DNA of 64,000 nucleotides from Plenodomus lindquistii (lineage: Eukaryota > Ascomycota > Dothideomycetes > Pleosporales > Leptosphaeriaceae). Shown piece after piece: positions 45,487 through 56,428 of the stretch. Below the pieces are notes generated by a model that worked only from the letters and a program-made list of their open reading frames with translations, ran no database searches and was not told the origin of the DNA. Positions within the stretch are counted from its first letter, which is position 1. Each line of letters begins with the position of its first letter. Both the position numbers and the translations under genes were made by a program. The stretch lies in contig JANUWI010000007.1 of the NCBI GenBank assembly GCA_025504975.1, positions 1,054,001 through 1,118,000 on the forward strand, in the 5' to 3' direction.

Positions 45487-46095
45487 ATGACCCAAGAAGA
45501 ACAACAACAACGCCGAATTCAATTCCTCCAGGATGCAGCCCATCTACTCGCCGTGTCCTCACCGGCGGCAGCGGCCTTCATGGGACGGGCTCGTGACCGA
45601 GTGATTGAAGATGCCGGGCTTGCACTCGCACCAAAGGAGTACGAAGCATCGCGTCGCGACATTTGTGGCGCTTGCGGTAACGTCATGATCCCAGGATTAT
45701 CGTGTAGAGTATCAACACGATCCAAGCCAAAGTCGAAAGGTGTAGGTCGTAGATGCAATCACAAGAAGGAAGCGACTACGACGCCAGAGCCTAGAAGCGC
45801 TTCGGAAACCGAGGTCATGTACCAGTGTTTAAGATGCCACCGAGAAACCACTCAGACACTGCCACCAAAACCACGCAGACAGACCAGCAAGTCAAGAGCT
45901 CACACAGAGCCGCAGCCAACCAAACAAGTCAAGATGCACAACAATGGCACCGACGGCGGAATCTCAAAAACGTCCAATTCGACGAGCAAGCAGCGACAAA
46001 AGGCTCGAAAAGGTGGCCTGCAAGCCATGCTGGAAAAGAACAAGTCGCAAAGCTCGGGATCTGGAGGGTTTGATCTGATGGACTTTGCCATGTGA
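45487..46095 (+). CDS. RNase P/MRP subunit, Rpr2/Snm1/Rpp21 family
   Basis: A single exon of 202 aa. After a helical N-terminus (QFLQDAAHLLAVSSP) comes the family's four-cysteine zinc ribbon: C60-x2-C63 in DICGACGNVMIPGLSC and C114-x2-C117 in MYQCLRCHRET. The C-terminal part is basic and low in complexity and ends GGFDLMDFAM. These proteins bind the RNA of RNase P or RNase MRP in the nucleus for tRNA and rRNA maturation. Whether it is the RNase P (Rpr2) or MRP (Snm1) member cannot be decided. Confidence 0.85.
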   Translation: MTQEEQQQRRIQFLQDAAHLLAVSSPAAAAFMGRARDRVIEDAGLALAPKEYEASRRDICGACGNVMIPGLSCRVSTRSKPKSKGVGRRCNHKKEATTTPEPRSASETEVMYQCLRCHRETTQTLPPKPRRQTSKSRAHTEPQPTKQVKMHNNGTDGGISKTSNSTSKQRQKARKGGLQAMLEKNKSQSSGSGGFDLMDFAM

Positions 46096-46281
46096 GGCAT
46101 CATAGGGCTGACCAGGGTGTGTCGGCGTCGGAATGCACCAGAAGGCACCCCACCATGACGCTGCGGGGCTAAAATTTCGAGCCGTGTCCCTCGAGAAAAT
46201 CACAAAGCCATAAACGCGACCACTCCGGCCTCATATCACAATTTTCAGGCATCCAAATAATACTGCACCAAACGACACATC

Positions 46282-47838
46282 ATGGCACAACATCAGAGCC
46301 TCGCGAAGGATCTCTTCGAAGACATGGGGCGCAAAGTCGCCGAGGCGAGTGCGCAAGAAGATGGCGAGGACGGCACCAAGGTCGTTGATGAGATTGAGAG
46401 TCTCTGCATGAACTGTCACGAAGATGTAGGCACATTGCTGGTGCTACTTGAATGCATGGCTCACCATTTGTAGGGAACCACCAAACTTCTCCTCACCAAA
46501 ATTCCTTTCTTCCGCGAAATTGTCATCATGTCCTTCGAGTGCCCGCATTGCCACTTTCGAAATTCCGAGATCCAGTCTGCTGGTGAAATCCAGCAGCGTG
46601 GTGTCAAGTTCTCCCTAAAAGTCGAGATAGCCGATGATTTGAGCCGACAAATCATCAAGAGCGATACAGCCGTATTTCGGGTTGAAGACATCGACCTAGA
46701 GATTCCAGCAGGAAGGGGACAGTTGACCAACGTCGAGGGTATCCTGTCCATGGTCGCACAGGATCTGGAGCAAAAGCAAGAAGAACGGAAGCAGGTCGTT
46801 CCCGAGGTCTACGAGAAGGTCCACGGCGTCATTGAGACCATCAAGCAGATGGCAAGCGGACAACGACTACCTTTCAAGCTTACAGTCGACGATCCAGCCG
46901 GCAACTCCTCGATTGAGCCACCAAGCGTTCTCCATGCGGGCAAGTACTCGCGACACGAGTATCCGCGAACGGCGGCGCAAAACGAAGCTCTCGGCTTGGG
47001 CGACACCAGCGGCGAAGCGCCAGCAACGGAGATCCGCCCTGAATATCATGCGTCGCAGATGTATCCAGAGATGCCTTCGGCGACTGCGCCTATGGTCAAC
47101 AACGTAGACGAGGATGACATTGTTGAGAACCAGGTGTACTCGTTCCCGGCTAGCTGTCCTGGATGCACCAAGTCCTGCACAACAAACATGAAGATGGTCA
47201 ATATTCCTCATTTCAAGCAGGTTGTGCTTATGAGTACTGTTTGCGACCACTGTGGATGTATGTAGTCGTCGATATTTGTGAACTTCATAGGCTAATGTGT
47301 TTCAGATCGGAGTAACGAGGTGAAGACTGGGGGTGAGGTCCCTGAGAAGGGCCGCCGTATCACAGTCGCCGTCGACACCAAGGAGGATCTTTCACGTGAT
47401 ATCCTCAAGGCCGAGTCCTGCGCGCTATCATGTCCAGAACTGAGCCTCAGTGTCGAGCCTGGTACACTCGGGGGTAGGTTCACTACCATTGAGGGTCTTT
47501 TGACGCAAGTGCGCGATGATCTCAAGTCATCGATCTTTGACAGCGCCGAGGGTGGAGATTCGATGGATTCCACTTCGAAGAGCAAGTGGACTGTATTCTT
47601 CTCGCAGCTTGATGCAGCCATCCACGGCGAAGTCAAGTTCACCATTGTTCTCACGGATCCCCTTGCCAGCAGCTATGTCCAGAGTTTCACGGCGCCACAG
47701 CCTGATCCACAGCTCAAGATGGAGGATTATGCTCGTACCGCGGAAGAGGAGGAGGATCTTGGCTTGACCGACATGAAGACCGAGGGCTACGAGGAGGAAC
47801 ACGCTGCGACGAATGGCGCAGCAGCAGATGCCGCTTGA
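46282..47838 (+). CDS. ZPR1: Zinc finger protein Zpr1
   Basis: Three exons, 46282-46425, 46474-47257 and 47306-47838, give 486 aa. It has the double ZPR1 module: first finger CMNC ... CPHC with GTTKLLLTKIPFFREIVIMS between, and second finger CPGC ... CDHC with MKMVNIPHFKQVVLMS between. Both are completed only by splicing. Each is followed by the family's beta domain (GEIQQRGVKFSLKVE and GGEVPEKGRRITVAV). Zpr1 is a chaperone for folding of elongation factor eEF1A in the cytosol and also enters the nucleus. It ends with an acidic tail. It converges on the cyclophilin gene. Confidence 0.97.
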
Positions 47839-48122
47839 GCTGAGCGTGTCTTCGTTTGAGACGACCTTCTATTTTCTTCTTGCATTGGGCCGGCGCCTCT
47901 TTAGATACCAGGGCATGGACTACCAGCCACTACCAAAATTTCTCCTCTGAGGCATATATGGGCATCAGTCTTTTCAGCGTTCAAGTATGTCTTGACCTGT
48001 GTCTTGATGATGTGACATTTATCGATGTCTTCAATATGCCCAATATTCGCATCACATGTGCCGATTCCACGCACTTCTTGACTGCTACAATCTCGTCGCT
48101 GATATCCCGCAGCCGAGGTAGT

Positions 48123-48784
48123 CTACCCCGCCAACGGATTGGCATGAATGGTGACCTTTGTGATTTCGACCCTTTCTTGAGGTCTTGACTTCTTATCCAC
48201 TGCTAATTTTTCCAAGTCGTCCAAGACTTCCCAGCCCTCCAAGACCTTGCCAAACACCGTGTTCTTACCATCGAGATGCGGCGCTGCAGCAAAAGTGATG
48301 AAGAATTGGCTCCCATTTGTCGACGGGCCCTTGTTGGCCATGCTCACGATGCCTCTCGCATTGTGCCTGAGTGCAGGCCTGATCTCGTCTTCGAAAAGCT
48401 GGTTCGGCGTGTCGTATATCGAAGTCGACGTCTTTGACTTGGGGTCGGAAGCAGGACTGCCGCCCTGCACTATGAAGTTTGGTATCATCCGGTGGAACGG
48501 GCTGCCATTGTAGAAGCCAGAGGCGCAAAGGGCGAGAAAGTTTTCTGCCGTCTTGGGAACGGTCTCGCAAAAGATTTCGAGTTTGATGTCGCCGCGCGAG
48601 GTGTGTAACTGTACTAGATGGTTAGCTGTACTGTCTAGTACCATGTCTGCGTACGTCGAAGGGGGCCAAGATGCAGGTCAGATTTAAGGCTCGTGAGGAC
48701 CCCAATGGACGTGGGCGCAAGGGATCTGGACGCCGGATGGGTGGTGACGGGGGCAGGGAGCGTGGTGCTTACAGTGACAGACAT
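48123..48784 (-). CDS. cyp10: Peptidyl-prolyl isomerase, PPIL3/Cyp10 type
   Basis: Exon 1 (48784-48773) holds only four codons, MSVT. A 164-nt intron with a GTAAGC donor and CTAAC branch leads to exon 2 (48608-48123), for 165 aa. The join gives MSVTLHTSRGDIKLEIFCE, the exact start of this cyclophilin subgroup. Active-site residues are kept: FHRMIPNFIVQGG (Arg of the site), QFFITFAAAPHLDGKNTVFG. The usual Trp in the loop is His here (APHLDG), as in PPIL3. It is a prolyl isomerase associated with spliceosomes in animals. A longer ORF without the microexon begins at 48644 but would have an unrelated N-terminus. Confidence 0.93.
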
Positions 48785-49536
48785 GATGTCAGTGCAGGTC
48801 GCGGCGCATGTCGAGAGGAAAAGGGACTGGAGATGCAGCTAGCATGTCACGATCGTGTTAGCTCTGGACCCCACAGCTGGAGCTCCAACGCCCCGTCGCG
48901 CCTCGACGTTGGCCGTCATCCTGCCTCGCTCTCTCTGCGCCGTCTGCCGCCGTGCGCTGTCTCTGCTGCTGCAATCGCGCCGAGGCTCGCTGTCCCCTCG
49001 CCATTCCTAGCAGCAATCGTCCATTGTTCGCACACAGGCTGCGTCATTGCAGAGGGCGTGCGACTACACAGACGTACTGCACACCCATCCATCGTACATA
49101 CGGGCGCCAGGCGAACAAGCTCCCGTTCCCCCCAGCCCTACCGGCGCATCTGGCCCTAACCTCCACAGTCCGTCCGAGCACTCGCTCTGCACACCCCATA
49201 GTACACTGCGCGTCCAGGCCACGCCCGCGCTTCATTGCTGCTACTGCTGCCGCTGCCGCCGCCGCCGCTCTTGCTGCTGTCGTACCACCGGCCCACTGCC
49301 GTACTGGCCCCCGCCTGTTCAGGCACCTGGACTCACCGGCGTCCCCCAACCCCACACCAACACGGCCACGGGAAGGCTCCCCAGCACCTTTGGCCCGCAT
49401 CGCTGCCGCGCACCGCGCGTGAGGGCACACGGCGCCGTTCAACGACAACCTCTCCCGGCGCAGACACGGCCACGCCCCATGCAGCGCCTGCTGCCAGCCC
49501 AGGCCTGCGCCGACGACTTCGTCATCGTGAGATACC
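48785..49536. promoter_or_regulatory. Shared upstream region, cyclophilin and arrestin-like genes
   Basis: About 750 bp between divergent starts, C-rich on the plus strand with CCGCCG/CTGCTG runs near 49235-49285. Open frames on both strands here are low in complexity and have no match. Confidence 0.45.
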
Positions 49537-50922
49537 ATGTCGGCCTTTGTGCGCGTCTCCGGACCCCCCAACAGTAACTTCCTCGTGGGCTACCCGGGCA
49601 TATCAGCAACATTGGTACGTGGTACCGCCATGTTCCTGTGCAGTTTGCCGGCTTTGCGCTCCTTCCAGCCTGCTTGCGCTTGTCGCGTTCCTGCGCAACT
49701 CCCCTCATCACCACTTGGCATGTGCTGACTGACATCCCTCCAGCCTCGACTAGAAGGCAAAGTCGAGATACGCCCGCTCGTGGGTGTCTCTGCGCCCGTC
49801 AATGTCTCCCTCGTCACCATCGCCCTCCATCGCCGTGAGACGATCCATCCCTCCGCCGACTCGGTCACAAAGAAACACCTGGCAGCCCCGCGCAAGGAGA
49901 TTACCGATATCGTGGGCAAGGAAATGCTCTTGTACCGCTGCTCGGCGGGCAGAGAGCACGAGAGCATACTATGCATGGACCTGCCCTTTGTCATCTTCAT
50001 CCCATACGGCCGCGGCGGCGAAGAGGTCGCTAGAAGGGTTCCCCCCGCCAGTCTCCAGCTACCGAGTCGCACGGCTGAGACATTCTACGAACTAGTCGTG
50101 ACGTTACAGCAAGGACCGTCAGAGCAGAGAAAATACCCGTTTCCCGTTCCAATACAGCGCTACGACACACTCTCCACGTTCGGCATGTACAATCGCCCTG
50201 AAAGCGCAGAACGGGTGACAGACCACCTTGTCACACTAGGCATCAGCTTACCACGCTGGAGTTACGGACCGCTAGACCCCGTCTCAGTATACATCAAACT
50301 CAGCCCGAACCCAGATTGGCTGAACAAAGCGAAGAAGGTCACAATAAAACAAATCACAGTCGGCATAGACGAGGAAATCATCTTCAACCACGAAGGCGAC
50401 GAGCCGACGCGCAAAGTCAAGACGCTCGCCAAGACGACACAGGCGGTAGGCGTCAAGATGCCAGAGGCAGGCTACTTCACTAACCTTGGACTGGTCTTTC
50501 CTGCCAAAGATTTACGAGACAACGATGGTGTGATTCCAAGAGGCAAGAAGGAGTTTCCAATGTATGCAGTGAATGGGTTCACAACGACGGGGACACTATA
50601 CAAGATTGAGTACTATCTCACTGTCAAGGTAGGCTGCTCACACTAGAACCTATGGATGATCAGACTAACGGCACTACAGGCACAAATGTCATCAGCGCGA
50701 GATATCCTACTCCGTCAACCCATTGTTGTATGTCCGTTTGATCATGCCGGGTGCAAAGAAGAAATGGAAGCCATTGAGCAGGCGGCCAAGGACGCAGCGC
50801 ACGTTGCGCCTGATAATCCAATGTTACCAGCCAGCACTATTGTTCGAGCGAATGACCCAGATGGACTGAGGGCACTGGGTATTGCCATTGTGGGAGGAGT
50901 GAGGAAACCGCTGATCGAGTGA
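49537..50922 (+). CDS. Arrestin-like protein
   Basis: Three exons, 49537-49614, 49744-50628 and 50680-50922, give 401 aa. The sequence is rich in short beta strands. It opens with RVSGPPNSNFLVGYPGISA and LEGKVEIRPLVGVSAPVNVS, and later has LDPVSVYIKLSPN, KVTIKQITVGIDEEI and FTTTGTLYKIEYYLTVKAQM, the layout of an arrestin N- and C-domain pair. Arrestin-related adaptors link membrane proteins to ubiquitin ligases for endocytosis. No PPxY motif for Rsp5 binding is visible, so a classical adaptor role is uncertain. The family call rests on fold pattern and is the weakest part. Confidence 0.6.
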
Positions 50923-52358
50923 AGAGCCATGCACCTCAGGTTTCGGAATCTCGTCATGTGAGCAAAGAGAGACTGGCGGGATTGCAAGAAAGTAAAGGCA
51001 ACTGCTATCAGCAATTCTCACAAAGAGAAGGACAGAGCCGATCGAACCAAAGCCAACAGAAACCAAAGCTCTCGGCTGCTCAGAACCAGCGGCGCGCCAA
51101 ATGCCCCGATTGCTTCGAGGAACAGCACAAACGCTCATGGACGGTCGTTCGTATTCTTGAAGGCCCCCCTCACAACGCACCTTGGGTATGCCCAGTTCCG
51201 CAACAGCGCGGACTTGTACTTGTGCCTATCCACGCAACAGCCACGGCGCCTGGCGTCATTCTTTGAACCGTGTTTCTGTACCTGCTGGGTAATGGAACGT
51301 GGGACACATCACTTTGCATGTATTGGCGTTGTGGGAGGGGCCTGGAACATAATATTCGGGTTGGTAATGATTGGACTTTGCGCGATACCTTTTTGGATTT
51401 TCCTTTTTGCTTCTTCTGCTTTGATGAGTGGTTGGCAAGGGCATAGCAGTGCTTTGCGCTGGGGAGGGAGGGAGAGCTGTTCAGCTGGCTCTGGGGAAAA
51501 GCATGAAGGCTTTGGATATAAGAAGGGGGTGGTGTTGTTTGTACATGCTGGAATGGCTGTGGAGACGAAGGGCGAGATACCGCATATAGCAGAGGAAGGG
51601 CAAAGTGCTCAGGATATGCATGGATGGATGGATGGATGGATGGATGGATAATCGGGGAAGGAAGTGTAGATAAGATGTATGTCCATTACTTAGAGTCTAT
51701 GAATAATCATGTGTCATAAAGGTTCATACAGTTGAACTATGTATGTATATATTATTCAGCTAGGTACATAGCCCTCGATTGTTTGCCCTTCTCGTCAACC
51801 CAAGGATTGATCAAATATTCCATCTGATCCTACGCCATGACCGCTCGACTAACCAACACCTCTGGTTCACCCTCGCACTATAGCTGACATGTTTTGTCAA
51901 GTCTACAACCACAACAGGATAAGTGACAATGACCTCCTATATTTTAGCGACAGCTAATGCGATCGGTACCTGAGCAGTTGGAGGTGCATGACAAGCACGT
52001 GAGACGTAGGTTTGCAGGTTTTCAAGTGCAAGAGTGGATAAGGTGGCGCAAAGTGGAATGAAAGAAAGAAAGCCGCGGACATTTTGAAATCGGGGCTTAT
52101 CGATAGGTCGGCGGCGCGTGTTACGTGACTGTGAAATATAGTTTTGGACCCTTTCTCCGCGCATCGGCATGGCATGCTTTTGTGCCTGCTTTGAAATGCG
52201 AATAGACGCTTTGCCGCTGCCTTTTCTGCTTGCATACATACCTTGACTTGTAATTGTTCGCTGTCGCCTTTTTCTTTCTGCCCGAGAGCGCGGTATTGTA
52301 CTTTGAGGTTCTGCGGTCGCCACCCCTGCCCCTCCACACCCTACATCCACGCTTCGCC
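50923..52358. other. 1.4-kb intergenic, no supported gene
   Basis: Between the arrestin-like stop and NAR1 start. An ORF at 51157-51651 ends in the ATGG repeat and matches nothing. Confidence 0.45.
51620..51649. repeat. (ATGG)n microsatellite
   Basis: About seven tandem ATGG units. Confidence 0.95.
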
Positions 52359-54287
52359 ATGAGCGCCATTCTCTCTGCAGACGACCTCAATGACTTTATA
52401 TCGCCGGGTGTCGCGTGCATAAAGCCTATAGAGACACTGCCCGTAGTAGCTGAAGACAGCTCGGTACATTCGCCTGGTGCGCAACATTAGCGTCTGGCGC
52501 ATACTGACCAAGGCCAGAACCCATACGAAGTCACGACTGAAGAGAAAGCCGCCGCCGCACAACCGCCTCCCCCCGCCTCGATATCGCTTACCGACTGTCT
52601 GGCTTGCTCGGGATGTGTGACCAGTGCAGAAGCGGTACTCGTCTCGCTACAGTCCCACACCGAGGTCCTCACCACCCTCGATACCTACCGCTCGCTGCGC
52701 GCACCATGGATGACACGCAATGGGACGAACGGGGCGAACGGGCTGGCAAACGGGCATGGAGCTGAAGAGAAGCTGTTTGTTGCAAGCGTATCGCCACAAG
52801 CACGTGCGAGTCTCGCTGCCGTCTTTAACATCTCCGAGGTCGAGGCTGGCAACTTGATCTCACAATTGCTCAGTGGGCCCTCGGGCTTACGGACGGGCGG
52901 ACACCAAGGGAGCGACTTTACTTGGGTCATTGACACAAACGCAGTACGTGAGGCATGTTTAGTCGCGGCAGCAGACGAAGTCGCAAACGCGCTGTCGCCG
53001 GAAGCTTTGAATGCGCCTCCACGACCCGGATCCGAAGGCGCAATAGACACTACACCCAAACAACCCATCCTCACATCCGCATGCCCTGGCTGGATATGCT
53101 ACGCCGAAAAGACACATCCATACGTTCTTCCTCATCTCTCGCGCCTCAAATCACCCCAAGCCCTCACCGGCACGCTGGTCAAGTCGGTGCTGAGCCAGCG
53201 CTACGGTGTTGCTCCTTCACAGATATGGCATCTGGCCATCATGCCATGTTTCGATAAGAAACTCGAGGCCAGCCGTAGCGAACTCACTTCTGCTGCATGG
53301 TTACCTGGCTACGATGCGTCGCAAGACAAAGTACGGGATGTTGACTGTGTAATCACTGCTCGCGAACTACTCCACCTCGCTGCTGCGCGCGGTATAAATC
53401 TCGCCTCACTTCCAAAATCGCCCCTGAAATCCACGGAGCGAACTCCTTTCCCAGATCCAAGACTCGATACATTTCTGTTCCCACCATCTCGTAGGAAGAA
53501 TCAAACATCTGCCGCAGGATCGTCAGGTGGCTACTTGTACCATATACTACAGACCTACCAAACGCGCAACCCAGGCTCAACAATCAACGTCTCAAGAGGG
53601 CGCAACGCAGACGTAGTCGAGTACTCCATCATGCAAGGCTCCCAAACCATCATCCGCGCCGCACGCTTCTACGGCTTCCGCAACATCCAAAACCTCGTCC
53701 GCAGACTCAAACCCGCAAAAGTCAGCCGATTGCCAGGAGGCAAGACCGGCGTGGTCAGAAGACCAGGGGGCGCCACAGCTTCGGCGGGCGAGGGCGTCAA
53801 AGACTATGCGTATGTGGAAGTCATGGCGTGTCCAGGCGGATGCACCAACGGCGGCGGCCAAATCAAAGTCGGAGAAGTAGAAGAAATCCGTGTGTACGAA
53901 GGCGTACAAGAAGCAAACACTGACGCGCCGGCGCCACGACCGGGTCCCAAAGAGCAGAAAGAGTGGCTGGCAAGGGTAGACGAGGCATACTTTTCCGGCG
54001 ACGAGTCGGGCGGCGAACAACATATCGATGCAGATGGAGACGAAGAGATGCACGATGCGGGTACCAATGGCGCCGCCACAACGGACGACGACGACGACGT
54101 GGTTGACGGGATTTCGAGAACACGGGTCCATGGCGTTTTGAACCATTGGTGTGAGGTCACGGGTGTGGAGATGCAGAAACTCATTTACACATCGTATATC
54201 AAGGTTGAAAGCGATGTTGGTAAGAAGAAGCAGAGCGATATGGAGCGTGTGGCTGGACTGGCGGTATCGGTTGGTGGAGGGTGGTGA
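52359..54287 (+). CDS. NAR1: Cytosolic Fe-S cluster assembly factor Nar1
   Basis: Two exons, 52359-52463 and 52518-54287, give 624 aa. The N-terminal cluster ligands are C20 and C62-x2-C65-x2-C68 in DCLACSGC. The iron-hydrogenase-like domain follows: TSACPGWICYAEK, IMPCFDKKLEASR, DVDCVITARELL and MACPGGCTNGGGQI. Nar1 works in the cytosolic iron-sulfur assembly pathway, passing clusters from the Cfd1-Nbp35 scaffold to the targeting complex. Compared with yeast (about 490 aa) it has extra loops, such as the NGTNGANGLANG stretch and an acidic part (GDEEMHDAG) near the end, both likely disordered. The single intron has a GTACAT donor and CTGACC branch. Confidence 0.96.
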
Positions 54288-56428
54288 ATCGACCCATCAA
54301 TATTGAAAAATGATTAAAACAGGCGTGTATATCGGATAGGGATAGAGAGGGATTAGCATTGCAGGGCGTTTAGAGATTAGAAGAAACTACATGCACATGG
54401 ATCTGTAACGTTAATCACTTTCCATGTTTTCTACATACAAGTCTCTAGGCGTGTGTCTACCCGTGGTATGCAAGTCCTCAAAAACCACATCAGGCTTCAC
54501 TTCCACTTTACTTTACCTACGTTCGTTGGAAAAGGATGGGGAAAGGTTGGGGGGGGGGGGGAAAAAGGCAAACATACATGCGGTGCAACATTTGCCATTT
54601 GCCATTTGCCACCTACCGTTGTCAACGGACAGACCGACGTGCCAACCTCGTGTTACAATTGATTACCTACCCTACATTCACGCGACAGTTAATAGTGAGG
54701 GAATAGGGAAGAAGAAAAAAGGGGGGGGGATGCAAAGTCCAGCCCTCACCCGCCATCACCGTCGCGCGTCTAGTAAAAGATCTGGTGGGTGCGGGTGGCT
54801 GATAACCCCTGGTGGATGAGGTTTGTCACATGAGGGATCATCCCAGTTCAACGGGATGTATGTGAGGCTGATGGGGATGGTGTGGACCGCGCGCGCGCGT
54901 GCGGGGGGAAGGGGGTTAAGAACATGGATAATCGCTGCTGCAATAAAGCACATGAAGCAGTTGGCGAGTACATTTGTTATTCACAAGGGATATACACATA
55001 CGGCGCCTCAGTACACTTTTGACGTGCGGAAATGACGCGCGTTTCAACTCGCAAAAAAAAAAAAACACATTACTCAATTTGGCCATACTCTAATACTCCA
55101 CACCATGCAGATTATTAGACTTTGGGAAATTCAGTCTTATTTCAACGCAGAAAGTGACCTGGAAACAGGTATCGATTCGATCTATACTAAGCTAAGTAGA
55201 TGCGACATAAGAGAGGCAGGCTGGGTCTAGGCAGACCAGACAAGATAAGACAAGCACACACAACGACGCTGCGTCCGGATTCCAGCCAGGTAAACGTATA
55301 CAAGACAAAAAGAAAACCAAGTGGTATCAAACTCCCATGTCCCAAATGCGAAGTTGATACAAAAGGCCAAGACAAGACAAACAAACAGGGCCGTCCTGGG
55401 CCCCGTGATGTCGATGATTAAGATGGAGTAAAAGAAGAACCAGGGAGTCAAAAGTGAACTCGCTGCCGGTGTGATGGTGATGGTTCACGGTGGATACCAA
55501 AAAGGGAGATCTATAACAAGTCAACACAAGGAGATAAAGGGAAATAACAAGCTTTGGCAAGCAAGGGTGAGAGGAAGTGAGATGGATATGACGAGCCAAC
55601 TATCTCGAGTGCCGCTCAGGAGCTAAATGTACAAGCAAAACAAACTCTGCCATGTTTTCTGATCCAACACAAACAAGGTCTCTCCTTCAATCCAAACTGT
55701 AAACCAACAAGGGTATAGAGTAGTGAAGATGATAGATAGATAGTCGCCAAATGCTCAAATTGGGGGTATCCGCCGACAACGAAACGAAGCAACGTAGAGA
55801 GAAAAAATCGCGGTCTAATAAGTGATGGCAAAGAAAGTGGTGGTTGGGAAATCCTGTTTCCAAGGATCTCTTGTCCTTGTTTTCCCCCATGGACCCCGTT
55901 GTAATGTAGTCGACAATATAACCTCCCCGGATATAAGAACGACGATTGTGTAAAGAGTTTCCCCCACCGCCGCGGACATGGAAGAAAGATGCCTGGCCAA
56001 GATGTTGATTGGATAAAAGAAAAATGGTGGTGGTGTACAGAGCGACAGTTGTAACTGGTGATGGTGGTTGGTAAGACAACAAAATCTGAATGTTGAGTTG
56101 AATGCGAGATAGATGGATAAACGATAGTAAGTGTGCGCTGTGGGACGCAGAGACGCTGTCTGTGTGACGCCTTTCAACACCTAAGATGGTCCCAGAAAGA
56201 TTGCGCTGCTTTTGAGGGCTTGGTATGCGCAATCTCAGTCTACTTTTGTGGTTTCGTGCACCGTTCCTGACGGGAAGCCGAAGGCTCGGTGTCGTGCGGT
56301 CGTGAGCGAAGCGACAATGAACGGAGGACGCTGATCAGACCCAGACCCGTATTACAATTATATGGTGGAAGGGGATGAGGGAGAATGCAATGTAAACGAC
56401 TGTACGGGCTTGGCCGTACCAGTGATGA
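54288..56428. other. 2.1-kb region between convergent genes, no supported gene
   Basis: Between the stops of NAR1 and the kinase. It contains homopurine and homopolymer runs (G tracts at about 54549-54561 and 54721-54729, an A tract near 55053) and TTTGCCA copies at 54590-54610. Minus ORFs 55687-56232 and others are low in complexity. Confidence 0.5.

Noticed and set aside
49044..49577. Long ORFs on both strands upstream of the arrestin-like gene
   Set aside because: Pro/Ala/Arg-rich products of CCG/CTG-rich DNA; the real start at 49537 lies in another frame.
51157..51651. 164-codon ORF with a hydrophobic stretch
   Set aside because: It ends inside the ATGG microsatellite and has no recognisable domain or splice structure.
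55687..56232. 181-codon minus ORF downstream of the kinase
   Set aside because: Low complexity with many His/Ser/Leu and no match; probably 3' UTR sequence.
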